Source: Brachynemurus nebulosus (lineage: Eukaryota > Arthropoda > Insecta > Neuroptera > Myrmeleontidae). Taken from it: DNA of 64,000 bases. The notes beneath the pieces were generated by a model. That model made no database searches. It was not told the DNA's origin and was given only the letters and a program-made list of their open reading frames with translations. A program made the position numbers and the translations under genes. The stretch is taken from assembly GCA_035578155.1 (NCBI GenBank), contig JAPWDM010000035.1, positions 934,001 through 998,000 on the forward strand, written 5' to 3'. Positions 49,178 to 60,246 of the stretch are shown piece after piece (within the stretch, counting starts at the first letter, position 1; each line of letters begins with the position of its first letter).

Positions 49178-50120
49178 TTAGCGAATTCCCAAAAATTGAA
49201 ATTCAGCTTTTACGGCCGCTCTCATGACGCAATCTGAGGCCGAAACTATAACTAAAATTTATATATAAAAAAGCCTCAACCTAGGGTCAAACAAGATCTG
49301 CAAATTTCAAATTCATCCGACGAATGATTTTTGAGATATCATTTGACTAACCGTTATGGGACACCCTGTATAGTGGGACACGCAGTATTTTATTAATAAA
49401 TATCAAGTACAAGTAAAATATATTGTTGTATAACTATTCTGTAGTCAATAAAAAGATTAAATAATTTTTGCATCTTTTACCTACTTTGGCCTCACTGTGT
49501 GTCTATAGAAAAATGTACTATACAAATTAATATTGGGAATCGTAAAAATTGAATACGCGAACTAGTGGTCAAAAAAGTAACTACTGCCAGTAGGCAGTAG
49601 CTATAAGGTTTGTTTATTAGATTTTGACAATTCACAAAATTTATGTTGTTTAATTTACAAAATACAAAGGAGCATATTTTTTTGAAAGTTATTTTAATTT
49701 TTTCATAATAATTTACTGTTTTCAAATAAAACGGACAATTCCAAATTACTACTATTTTCTTAAGTGTTAGTTTCTGCCATCTGATGGCGAATAAGGAGAC
49801 TACTGCGAGTAGGCTAAATATTAAACCACGCCTCCATTTGATTTCCCAATAGTCCCAATAATCCAAAAAGCGTGGATGAGTTCGTCAGACAGATACGTTC
49901 GATTTTTAGAAGCGAAATTTTTGGCCATTTTTTGCCATTTTAAATGGCTTTTTGCAAAATTTAAATTTTTAAAAAATTAACTACTCAACCGATTTTGAAA
50001 ATATTTTACCGTTAGATAGCTAAACTATTGTAGATAGATACAGGTTGTTATATGAGATCCGTCAGTGTCCAATCTCTGGAAATTCGCTATGTTATGCAGG
50101 TGCTGCGACAGGGGTATTAT
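49178..50120 (+). mobile_element. Family A, copy 3, with an inserted fragment
   Basis: Left border TAGCGAATTCCC and right border GCTGCGACAGGGGTATTA match copy 1. At 49266-49371 a stretch ending GGGACACCCTGTATA, a very common insect repeat terminus, interrupts it. ACTGCCAGTAGGCAGTAG near 49582 is a small palindrome. The 124-codon minus frame at 49492-49866 crosses these junctions and is not credible. Confidence 0.65.
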
Positions 50121-50687
50121 AGTAAATACTACCGAATATAATTCTTATTGAGAACTAAAAGGATTTTATTTAAATCGTATATCTTGAACCTATAACTTAA
50201 AACTTAAACGATTGATAAGTGATAAAATATAACGTTATACATAGTCACCCGATTAGAGCAGCGATCTTTAAAACGGTTGTCTCTGAAGATGACACTTGTC
50301 AAGCTGTTTAAATACAAAGATCTTGCTAACACAACAAATAGTACAGTAAAAATAGCAATTCACCCCTTAATTCGATAAAATTGGTTTCCAAAGTTTGTGT
50401 AGTATAAAATCTTTAAATCCAAAGTGAAGCAAAGGTACTTCAAAAATAGCAAGACTCAGCATCTTAAAACAACGACCTTAGGTGAGTCAACTATTAATCT
50501 CAAAAATTTCGAAAATTCTCTGCATTCATTAGATATGGAAAATTATAGAAATTGTTAGATTTAGAAAAGTTCATGCTTGTTATTAAACATAGAAATGTCG
50601 GAAAAACTAAAAGGTGCATATTTCTAGGCAATCGACTGCAAGTTTAGTAATTAATGGATTAAATACCTATATTCAAAAATTTTAGAA
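50121..50687. other. AT-rich DNA, nothing recognised
   Basis: No feature identified. Confidence 0.5.
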
Positions 50688-51130
50688 GTATTAACTTGGC
50701 ACACACATTTTTGTACACAAAATAGCTGTTTGACCACTCTGCTATTCCCAAATGCTTCTTGCGTGCGGAAAGTATACCGTTCGCACGCAAATTGACAATA
50801 AAACATGCAAATTGACATCAAAACACGCAAAACCAGCTCTTGAATTATCATTTAATAAATATTTCATAATTATTTCTATAGAAACCACCAATAAAGTAAT
50901 TTAAACAATATTTAATTCAGAAAAAAAGACAAACATGCAAAAATATTATTTTAAAAAGTATGTGAAATTCGTAATAAAAGATAGTATGTGCAACTCGTGC
51001 GTGCGGGATTGTCGATTGCCCACTCGAGTGAATGAACGCACTCACTACGATCGTGCGCTCAACTTCGCTCTTGTGGGCAATCGACAATTTTTCGCCCTTA
51101 TTGCACAATGTGCTATTTTTTGTAATAAAA
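50688..51130 (+). repeat. Dispersed repeat family R, copy 1, with two hairpins
   Basis: Hairpin a: TTGCGTGCG (50759-50767) against CGCACGCAA (50782-50790). Hairpin b: ATTGTCGATTGCCCAC (51008-51023) against GTGGGCAATCGACAAT (51073-51088), a perfect 16-bp stem with a 49-bp loop rich in CACTC/GAGTG. Between them lies TTTCATAATTATTTCTATAG and AAACCACCAA, shared with copy 2 at 55415-55895. Overlapping frames on both strands stay open in both copies, but the symmetry of the hairpins explains much of that. Confidence 0.85.
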
Positions 51131-51155
51131 ACACTTACCTGTATGAAATATTTAA

Positions 51156-51848
51156 AGGGGTTAGGTGGGTTTGAAAATTTCAAAAAATCCATTTTTTTGT
51201 CCTATTAAATAATAGTACAATATGTTTAAAATATTCTCCTAAAGTTTCAAATCGATCCGAGTAAAATTCTAAGAGATAGACCCTTCGAAAGTTCCGCCCA
51301 TCAGGCCACGTCAGTGCAGCGCAGTAAAACGCGTTTATATCTAAACTCAATTTTTTAAGTTGGTGGACATGATTTCTCGAAAAGTTATGAAGCGATTTTG
51401 TTCAAATTTTGGACACGTCTTTGAAATAACATTATCTAGTCATTCAATGAAGGATTTTTTTTTATTTTTATTACAACTAATTTTTTCGAGCCAATACATG
51501 GCGAAAATTTGACCAAAAAATGTGTTTTTTTGTTCAAAGTCTTTTTTTCTTTCGTCAAATAACGAGATTTATCCATGTACTAACGAAATATTTTTGGTTT
51601 TTTGATTTTAAATGAACCAATAATGAGTTATGCTGTCCACGGCAAGAGCATTTCTTTTTGAGACGTCAAGGGAGATGAGGTACCAACGACTGAGTTTTCG
51701 GAATTTTTAAATAAAAATTTCACAAAATACTACTTAAATATGTATCTTTGATATGCTGAATTGTTTAAATAAAATATATGATTGTATATATTAAAAAAAA
51801 ATAGTAAAAATACCCTTTTTTTGAACTTCTGAAACCCACCTAACCCCT
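51156..51848. mobile_element. PIF/Harbinger-like TIR element
   Basis: Ends AGGGGTTAGGTGGGTTT and AAACCCACCTAACCCCT are perfect inverses, with TAA at both borders (51153-51155 and 51849-51851). The interior is AT-rich with one GC-richer patch at 51290-51330 and no transposase. Confidence 0.8.
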
Positions 51849-51851
51849 TAA

Positions 51852-53106
51852 GATAAAAATTTTCGGAAAACTAGTTGCCGTATTTTGGTTATTATAGTAT
51901 TTTATTCCTCACCGAATATGTGCAACATTCTACCATTTTTTAACAACTAAAGCAAAAACTTTTTGTAAAACAAGAACACTTACAACATGTATGGAATATT
52001 TATCTTTAGGTGAAAACGTATGGGAGTGGGGAACCATTTTATTATTATTAAATTTTATTTTACCTACTGTATGTCATGCTGCAATTAAAATATACCATGT
52101 TATTTTAATTACATATAATTTCTAGAAATTTTAGAATTGCACAAGGTTCAATGTACAGTTTTTGGACAGATCTATAATCAAAATTTTTTTTTGTTGAAGA
52201 ATGTTTCTGAAATCAGATAATATAAGAACCGTTTAAAAGAAATCATCAATAGTTCATGAAGGTTTTTGTGTACAAAATGACTGGGCTAAAATAAGGTCTG
52301 CTTATCCACATACATACATAATACCTCCAGCTCCGATATCATATGAGTAGGTACGTATACATATAACCTCGAAGATAATATGAAGGAATGTTGTCAGTGC
52401 CTGTCCGTTCGTCTATCATTAGTTCATTACTAATGTACATAGTGATTTGAGCAATGTAGTGAATACATTTTTTGTCGTTGATAACATTCATATCCGGTTT
52501 TTCAAAATAATAATTTTTTTTTTAGATTTATTTAAAATTTTTATCTTGCTCACGCTTAAATGTAGTGACTGGAGATAAAGAGGTATTTTGGAAGAAAAAT
52601 TGGCTAACCGAAAAATTTCTTTCAAATTCCATTTTTTTTTTAAGCTAAATGCTTGATATAGAATAAATCCAAGAACTGTGAGATGAAAACACGAACATCT
52701 AATCATTAATATTGGTAATATAGCAGTTCATAATACGAAAAATTCAGGGTATTAATAATTAATAAATACTCTTGATATGTCCATTTTTTTTTTTTTGTGA
52801 TTATTGTTTTTCACTCTAAAGTGTAGTACAGGGTCGATGTTTCACGAATGTTATTCGTTATATCTTTTCGTATGAATACGCAAATAAATAACTTTCAAAA
52901 GATTCATTCCGTTTTTAAGATTCCATAAGGAAGTATCTTAAGTCTCCGTGAATGGTACGAATCTCGTTCAGAAATCATTGTGCTAAACCACATTGTCAAA
53001 ATATTACTTGTCTGAAATATATAGCAAACATAAATATCCTTTGTATGCATTTTTGCTTTTATTTAGATTGTTTAAAAATTTTTAATTAAAAATACCTATG
53101 TAGGTA
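51852..53106. other. AT-rich DNA, nothing recognised
   Basis: A short stem (CATTAGTTCATTACTAATG) occurs near 52418. No gene or repeat boundary recognised. Confidence 0.5.
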
Positions 53107-53108
53107 TA

Positions 53109-53738
53109 GTATATTTTTTTAGTTTAGAAATGACGTCATCATCATCTCTTCAATTTATGACGCTAGCTGTCCTTTAAAAAAATTATACGATACTGACCCT
53201 TAAAATAGTACATAAATTAAGCTTATTTTAATTTTTTGGTTATCTTACTTATTTCAGTTGACAAATTATATAAGATTTCACTTACGGATTTGTGTATATT
53301 GAATGCAAGTTAGAAAGAGATAACATACCATTAAATTGGATATTATTAAATAATTTTTACCAACAATTTTTTATTTGACCCACCCATTTCAATTCATACT
53401 TTTATGATACCTAGGTAGGAAGGTACCACACAGTAAGATATCATAAAAGTATCAATTGAAATGGGTGGGTCAAATAGAAAATTGTTGGTAAAAATTATTT
53501 AATAATACCCAATTTAATGGTATGTTATCCCTTTCTAGCTTTCATCCAATATACACAAATTCGTAGGTGAAATCTTATATAATTTGTCAACTGAAATAAG
53601 TAAGATAACCAAAAAATTAAAATAAGCTTAATTTATGTACTATTTTAGGGTCAGTATCGTATAATTTTTTTAAAGGACAGCTAGCGTCATAAATTGAAGA
53701 GATGATAATGACATCATTTCTAAACTAAAAAAATATAC
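53109..53738. mobile_element. 630-bp near-perfect palindromic foldback element
   Basis: Arms 53109-53409 and 53439-53738 pair over about 300 bp with few mismatches, around a 29-bp loop containing TACCTAGGTAGGAAGGTACC. Ends are GTATATTTTTTTAGTTTAGA and its inverse, and TA flanks both sides (53107-53108 and 53739-53740). Likely a Tc1/mariner-type foldback MITE. Confidence 0.92.
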
Positions 53739-53740
53739 TA

Positions 53741-54639
53741 TTTTTCTAATACGAAACTAGAATCGTGCGAATGTTTATTGGTGGGATTGGTGTTAGTGTA
53801 CACTGCAGCGTAATTTTTCAAATTTTTTAAAACTCTACTTCAAGGAAATTACTTTTTAATTTTATATACATCTGTTTATTTCGTGTTCAGAAATAATATC
53901 ACACACCGTACCTATCTATGTATATTGCGTACGTGTACCTTGCGTTCGTGGGAGTTCTCATCATATTCTCTAATAAAAGTTTTATATTTTCTCTGTAACT
54001 ATCAAATAAGCAAGAGTGAATATAGGGGGTTGGTCATATGGGTCACGACCTCCCTCTGAACGGTGATAAACTCAAATTTTATTTTATGACGTCATTAAAT
54101 TTATTAAAACATTTTAGTGCTTTATAATTAACTGTAAATAAAATCATAGAATGATGAAATTGGAGGTTTTTGCATTCGTTCTTTTCATTTTTACCAAAAT
54201 TAATTTTATAAGCTACATATGTAGGTTAGCACTCTTCTGATTGGAGATCGATTTAAATTTTATCGGTTTTTCAATTATTAGTTACCTAGCAGTTTTATTG
54301 CAAGTGAAGCTGTTTCTTGTAAATTGTCTGTCAAAAAAATTCTATAAAATTTAAATGCATTTATTTTTTAGATTTTCTTTGTTGAAAAATGCGTTATGAA
54401 GGCATAATAAAAAGAATCCCTTCCTGATGATTCCTTCCTAACTTGAAAACTGAATTCGCTTCTGTAGGTAAACTCAACTAGGTAAGATTTTGAAAATCTC
54501 CTATGAAAGAGAGACTCACAGAATAAATATAAATCCACAAATGAAGTGCTCGTAAGCCAGCATTTACTCGCTACTTCATCCGTATGGTGTCTGAAATCAT
54601 GATTCATGACATCAGGTTAATACGTATAGGTACTAGTAT
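53741..54639. other. AT-rich DNA, nothing recognised
   Basis: A GGGTCACGACCTCCCTCTG patch near 54040 resembles an internal hAT MITE fragment. No gene. Confidence 0.45.
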
Positions 54640-54815
54640 ACTTACATCGTGTTATCATTGAGAGTTGTTATTTTAGGGGGAATTTTTCCAATAAAATAAA
54701 ATGCTTTCCCAGCCTAAAATGTAGCTTACAGCCTTCTCTGTCCCATGCTATCTCTATGCGAATTTTTAGTCGATTGACAAATAAACAAACAAACTTATTT
54801 ATAATATTAGGATTT
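54640..54815 (+). mobile_element. 3' fragment of the 17956 retroposon-like repeat
   Basis: GTAGCTTACAGCCTTCTCTG and AACAAACAAACTTATTTATA with ATATTAGGAT match the tail organisation at 19546-19690. Confidence 0.6.
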
Positions 54816-55016
54816 GTTATTTTATAGGATCGTTTTAATTTAAAATAAATAGTTTACTGTGATTTGAAATCGTGGAAAAAAACTAATTTAGTAATTTTAT
54901 TCAAGAATTCAAATCATATTTTTTGACTTCTCTTCCATAACGTAAGAGATTTTTTTGAAATTTCCTTTGGCTCATTTTTAGTTTAAAAAACAGCAACTCT
55001 TTTTCAGTGAGAACAC

Positions 55017-56128
55017 AATTAGCGATATTCTAAAGGATACTCATGCTCATGCTCATACTCATGCTCATGCTCATGCTCATGCTCATACTCATACTCATAC
55101 TCATACTCATACTCATACTCATACTCATACTCTACTTGTTCATACTTACTTTGCTTCATTTGCTTACAATAATTTTCGTATACCTTTTCCAATAATTTTT
55201 GGGATGACTTTGAAAAAATGTAGGTATATAATTTATGTACGTAAGTATAGTTTTTCAATATTTAAATGAGATGACTTTTCAAGTACGGCAATAATCAGCA
55301 GTATTGTTGGCAGCATGTTACCTACTTATCTGTATGAATGCAAAAAGAAACCGTTGCTTGTGAAACAGGTAACAAATTTAAATACAATTGGAGTGAATAT
55401 AGGGTGGTATTTGTTGTAAGCAATAATAGTATATTGTGCAATAAGTGTGGGAAATTGTTGATTGCCCACGTAAGCGAAGTTGAGCGCATGAACGTAGTGA
55501 GTGCGCTCATTCGCTTGAGTGGGGCAATCGACAATCCCGCACGAGTTGCACATACTATTTTTTATTACGAATTTCACATACTTTTTTCTATTATTATCAC
55601 CTATTTATGACATTTTTATTACTTTTTAAAATAATATTTTTAAGTGTTTGTCTTTTTTTTCTGAATTAATTATCGTTTAAATTACTTTGTTGGTGGTTTC
55701 TATAGAAATAATTATGAAATATTTATTAAATGAAAAATTAAGAGGCGGCTTTGCGTGTTTTGATTAAATTTTGCGTGTTTTATTGCCAATTGCGTGTGGA
55801 AAGTTACTTTCCGCACGCAGAAAAGTATGCGGGAAGAGTACAGTGGACAAACAGCTATTTTGCGTACAGAAATGTGTGCGCTAAGTTAGTACTTCTCCCG
55901 CATGAGTAATAAAAAATAATTTAACATCTTGAAAGTTTATGGTCACAAATAACACCCTCTCGAAAAGTCATCCCAAAAATTATTGGAAAAGGTATACGAA
56001 AATTATTGTAAGCAAATGAAGCAAAGTAAGTATGAACAAGTAGAGTATGAGTATGAGTATGAGTATGAGCATGAGCATGAGCATGAGCATGAGCATGAGC
56101 ATGAGCATCCTTTAGAATATCGCTAATT
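55017..56128. mobile_element. TIR element whose arms contain (TGAGYA)n minisatellites
   Basis: AATTAGCGATATTCTAAAGG at 55017 is inverted at 56109-56128. Each arm then carries a hexamer array (about 15 TACTCA/TGCTCA units at 55038-55131; about 11 TGAGTA/TGAGCA units at 56046-56108), followed by ACTTTGCTTCATTTGCTTAC and ACCTTTTCCAATAATTTTTG, again inverted. The interior contains family R copy 2. No target duplication established. Confidence 0.85.
55415..55895 (-). repeat. Dispersed repeat family R, copy 2, with two hairpins
   Basis: Minus-orientation copy of 50688-51130. Hairpin a is TGCGTGTGGAAAGT / ACTTTCCGCACGCA (55791-55819), longer than in copy 1. Hairpin b is ATTGTTGATTGCCCAC (55454-55469) against GTGGGGCAATCGACAAT (55519-55535), where a C-to-T change leaves a G.U-compatible position. 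Confidence 0.85.
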
Positions 56129-56631
56129 TTGTTGAGTTTTCCATACCTACCTATGAGGTCAAGTTACGTGAACACACTGTATTCGTTCGTTAAATTTACG
56201 TTTTAATATAACGCTATAAAATTATTTATAGTTCCATGAAAAACAATAAACTTGAAACAAGTTCTTCAAACTAGAACTTTGATAATTTACAAGATAAATT
56301 TTCGGTTATAGCTACGTAGGTACGTGTATAAATACCTTTGTATATCTATCTACCTACAATAAAGTATATAACGTGGTCCCTATATAATACATACATAGTG
56401 AATAATAATAGGTACCATGATTAATAAGATCGATTCATGCTTTTATTAACAAACGATTGGACTAGCAATAAACTCCAAGGAGTTATATGGAGTGTATTTG
56501 TGCGAGTTGTTCTGATATTATTTTGTGCATATAAAAAGTTTAATTTAGTCAGCATATTCTAACTTTGTATAAATTTATTGATTTGAGAAACCAAAAAATT
56601 TTACAATTTAGGATTTGATCAAATTTTATTT
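56129..56631. other. AT-rich DNA, nothing recognised
   Basis: No feature identified. Confidence 0.5.
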
Positions 56632-56692
56632 GCTATGGGAGCGTAGCGATATCGTACCGATGGCGGAGCGTTAGTGTGAATCGGCCCTAAAA
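56632..56692 (-). mobile_element. Solo terminus of the 3825 Harbinger-like family
   Basis: GGGAGCGTAGCGATATCGTA, CCGATGGCGGAGCG and AGTGTGAATCGGCC reproduce, on the minus strand, the order of the left end at 3825. Confidence 0.6.
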
Positions 56693-56909
56693 GTAAACCG
56701 ATCAGGTGTTAATAGGTACCTATGTCATATACCCCTCTCTCAAGACCACGCTCTGTACAGCCACGACACCAAGGCTGGTATCAACTTAGCTGTTTTAAAG
56801 GTGTCGTGTCCGTACTGCGCGTGTTTAGAGGGCGCGTGTTCAGAGAACGAACATAATTATGGTGTAATAAAAATATACTGACCAGATGTACAAATACACA
56901 TTGATAATA

Positions 56910-57566
56910 CAGTGCCGTCCCAGAAATGATATTGTCATTCTCTGATTTTCAATTTGTAAACAAAATTTAAATTTTGAATGAAAATTCTAGTTTGCTATTT
57001 TACTAACTGAATATTAATAATTTACTTATATTTAATAGCTTTATACTGATCATGTAGACCTTAGTTGTATTTTAACGTCTAATTTTCAATATTAGCTCGT
57101 ACAGCCAGAGGAACAGCGATTTTAAGGATTTATGTCTATAACATTTATAAATTCAGAGGCTATTGCCTAAACTTGAAATATAAAATAAATTGTTCTGCAT
57201 CGATTTCAGTTAAAAAATATATGTATACTTTCCCGGAAACATTAACAGGAAAAATTTCTTTTTAAAGTTACCATTAACTTAATGCTATCTTCACCGGAAG
57301 TGTCCAAATTTGAAAAAAAAATTGAAAAATTCGTAATGTTTCACCAAAGATATATAATTGAAAAATTTATTTTTAGTTACTATGTACGACCTGAGATTTT
57401 TTAAGCAAAAAAAATGGTCTGAAATGGTCAGCATAAAGCTATTAAATAAGTAAATTATTACTTATTCAGTTAGCAAAATAACAAACTAGAATTTTCATTC
57501 AAAATTTAAATTTTGTTGGCAAATTGAAAATCACAGAATGACAATATCATTTTTGGGACGGCACTG
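56910..57566. mobile_element. TIR element (657 bp), TA target
   Basis: CAGTGCCGTCCCAGAAATGA at the left is inverted at the right (ATTTTTGGGACGGCACTG), and pairing continues through ATTGTCATTCTSTGATTTTC, AAATTTAAATTTTG and TACTAACTGAATA for about 130 bp. TA flanks both ends. A partial copy follows at 57727-58045. No transposase. Confidence 0.88.
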
Positions 57567-57726
57567 TATAGTACTTGATTCCATACAGTACCATATAGTA
57601 CTTGGTCAGTTTATTTTATTGTGTATAGTTTTATGAGTCTTATTCGCTCAAAAAATACCGTATTTACTTGCGCTCTGCGGACACGCGCTCTCTAAACACG
57701 TAATCGTTTTAAAGAAGTTTGGAATG

Positions 57727-58045
57727 AATGTACAAACATAGATTGATAATATATGTAGGTGTCGTTCCAAAAATGATTTTAGTATTCTGTGATTTTGAAT
57801 TTGTTAACAAAATTTAAATTTTGAATAAAAATACTAGTTTCTTATTTCACTAACTGAATAACTCATAATTTACTTATATTTAATAGTTTTATACCGACCT
57901 TGTAAACCTTAATTTTATTTTAACGTCTAATTTTTAATATTAACTCGTACGGCTACAGGAACAGCGATTTTATGGATGTGTATAACATTTTTAAGTTCAT
58001 AGATTGTTGCCTAAATTTGAAGTATAAATTGTAGCAAATTTGTAA
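57727..58045 (+). mobile_element. Partial second copy of the 56910 element
   Basis: Aligns from the left TIR (GTGTCGTTCCAAAAATGATT) through the interior word ACAGGAACAGCGATTTTA, then stops. It also shares about 26 bp outside the TIR (ATGTACAAACATAGATTGAT). Confidence 0.8.
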
Positions 58046-58664
58046 AATAAAATAGTTAATAAAAACAGTGATGTTTTTTTTTTACATTTTTTAAATTTTT
58101 TCTACATTATTCTTACTGAATTTCAGTTAAAATGTTTAAAACAAATTTAATGATAGTGTACTGTAAAACGTGTAATAATTCTATACCACAACTTTCAGCA
58201 TATAGATACATAGGTAAACGTTACTGGAATTGTAAGTAGATAAACAGATAATATATAAATATAAGAAATTTGTCAAACCTTTATTTATTAGACGTAATAT
58301 GGGAATCACGATTAGTTACGTATTTCCGGCAACAGTACAACACGCTATTGTAATAAGAATGACTAACATTTAAAATTAATTAAAATACATATTACTATCA
58401 ACAACAATAATTTATTATTATACGAAAATAAACACAATATAAAACAACGATCGGGAAATAGCCAAAATTTTAATGACAACAAAAATGTCAGCCATGAAAA
58501 TTAATTAATAAGGAGTAACTCTTTTTATTTTCTTGCTTAAAGATAAAATTGTAAAAGATATGAACGTCTAAATTTGAGCGATTTTGGTTTGACAAAAATT
58601 AATTAAACTACTTATGTATCAATTTTATGCCTTTTCTTTCTCAAAAGTGGAACAAATCGTAAGT
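58046..58664. other. AT-rich DNA, nothing recognised
   Basis: No feature apart from lying upstream of the candidate TATA box at 58665. Confidence 0.45.
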
Positions 58665-58710
58665 TATATAAGAGGCAGGAGCTGTCGGTTGAGAACTGTC
58701 GCTAGTTCTC
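58665..58710 (+). promoter_or_regulatory. Candidate TATA core promoter
   Basis: TATATAAG (58665-58672) is followed by a GC-richer segment GCAGGAGCTGTCGGTTGAGA and a GAGAACT/AGTTCTC stem (58691-58710), in otherwise AT-rich DNA. Insect cuticle-type promoters often show TATA then a GC-rich start region. No consensus initiator sits at +30. The first downstream ATG (58768) opens only 27 codons; a GTATGT donor-like site lies at 58869. Weak. Confidence 0.3.
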
Positions 58711-59290
58711 GATAGTCAAGTCTTTGTTACAAAGTCACATTTCGTAGTCTAATATAATACACTGTTCATGCTGGTGCTAATTTTAAATACTTTCCTCAAA
58801 ATTCATGTTCATAAAGCTTTTTCACTGTCAATAAACTTCTTAGTCAAATAACTTTTCTTTTGTACGGGTATGTTTTGAAAAGTTTACAATAAGATATTTT
58901 TACGTGAAAGATTTAAAAAGCAGAAACGATTCTTTAGAAAAAATTTAATGTGTTTGACAGTTTGGTTTTGTGGGAAGCATTAGAAAATTTGGATTGTCAA
59001 GTTGAGTGGAATTAATTGAACTAAATAGAGTTAAAGCGGATGGATGAAACGGACGCTATTAAAATAACTTTATTAAAACTAATTGTAAGTTAGAAACGAG
59101 TCTACTAAAAATTCTAATCCAAAAAGTACATGTATATTATCAAAAATGTTAAGTAGTGTACAATTCAATTGTACTACTGTTGCGAATAATAGTTTTGGTC
59201 AAAAATGTTCTTTATTTATCAAGTTTTAAAAAGGGTTTGTCGTGTTTCCCAGCTATTGATAGTTATATTTGAATATAGTCAAGAAATATA
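58711..59290. other. AT-rich DNA, possible 5' UTR then nothing recognised
   Basis: The first 150 bp could be transcribed if the promoter at 58665 is real. Otherwise no feature. Confidence 0.35.
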
Positions 59291-60127
59291 CAGTGGCTAG
59301 TCAAAAGTATTTGGACAGTCATATAACAAACAAATTTTAATAGTTAAAACCAGGTGAACAGGGAAATTAGTAAAAATTTTGACTTGTGTTCTACATAAAA
59401 TGATTTATTAACTATTTTTCTTACAAACTAATAAAAAAAAAAACTAAATCCAATTCAGTTACTATTCAAAAATTAGCATTTTTTTACTTTAGAGTGTTTA
59501 GAGTAAAGAATTAACACATATCAAAAGTATTTGGACGATATAATTTCCATTCTTTTAGCAGCAATAAAAAAAATTGTTTCAAGTATTTAATATTTAGGAG
59601 CGTATTCCATTGCCTTAATCATTTTTTTAGTCGATTACGCATTGACTTCCCTAGTTTCGATGTCGTTTCAGGCCAAATTTTACTCCATTCTAATTTCAAA
59701 GTCTTAATTAAACTTTGTTGATTTAAAATGTGATGGTATCGAATTTCTTTCCCCAAATGATGCCAAAGGATCACAATTGGACTGAATTCAAACGATTGAG
59801 GTGGTGTCTGTAATCTTTTGGGGGTATTATACAGGATGAATTGTCTTACAAAGTATGCGGAACGCTTTGTATCGTTATTCTGTTAAAATAAAAACGATCC
59901 TCCAGATTTAATTTTTTTAACATTTTCATGTAAATTTTCTTTCAATATGTTCAGGTCAACATATTTATTCATTATTTTGTTAATTATATGAAAATTTCTC
60001 ACTCCACTTTGAAACATGCACCCCCAGACAGATTGTAAGTAGATATACCGATTACCGATCTACCACCATATTTGACAGTAGGAATTAGTTTAACAATTTT
60101 TGCTTGAATTTTCCAGTCAATTCTTTC
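59291..60127 (-). mobile_element. Decayed Tc1-like transposon, 3' part
   Basis: The border is CAGTGGCTAGTCAAAAGTAT with TA just outside (59289-59290), a typical Tc1-like terminus, and TCAAAAGTATTTGGAC recurs subterminally at 59520. The transposase relic on the minus strand runs toward this end. The 5' terminus was not found; an inverted duplication starts where the rest should be. Confidence 0.8.
59616..60127 (-). pseudogene. Tc1-like transposase relic
   Basis: The minus-strand reading gives, in order, IDWKIQAKIVKLIPTVKYGG, then SVWGCMFQSGV, NKIMNKYVDLNILKENLHEN, a stop just before QNNDTKRSAYFVRQF, then PQSFEFSPIVILWHHLGKEI, and SKLGKSMRNRLKK. This matches the C-terminal half of Tc1-family DDE transposases. 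The D-x-D-P-K-H segment has become NDTKR, and the third catalytic acid in the SPxExLW motif is Val, so it is inactive. There is also an in-frame stop and a short insertion in the GGRSV...GCM segment. The N-terminal DNA-binding domains are missing. Confidence 0.85.
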
Positions 60128-60246
60128 TATATAAAGTATATAAAGTAGAAACTAGAAAGAATTGACTGGAAAATTCAAGAAAAAATCGTTGAACTAATTC
60201 CTACTGTCAAATATGGTGATAGATCGGTAATTGGTATATCTACCTA
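60036..60246. repeat. Inverted duplication of a transposase segment
   Basis: Arms 60036-60128 and 60154-60246 are near-perfect inverses (GTAGATATACC, GACAGTAGGAATTAGTT, TTTCCAGTCAATTCTTTC) around a 25-bp spacer of repeated TATAAAGTA. The left arm is part of the Tc1 transposase; the right is its mirror. Confidence 0.88.

Noticed and set aside
49492..49866. 124-codon minus-strand frame
   Set aside because: It spans parts of family A and an insertion junction, with low-complexity hydrophobic content from AT-rich DNA.
50917..51192. Frame shared by family R copies (…CN..G.L.IAH.SEVER…) as a conserved small protein
   Set aside because: Opposite-strand frames are equally open, and the similarity is accounted for by the hairpin DNA sequence; the copies differ in ends and frame extents.
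55038..55131. CRISPR-like array of short repeats
   Set aside because: The hexamers are contiguous with no spacers, and the genome is eukaryotic.
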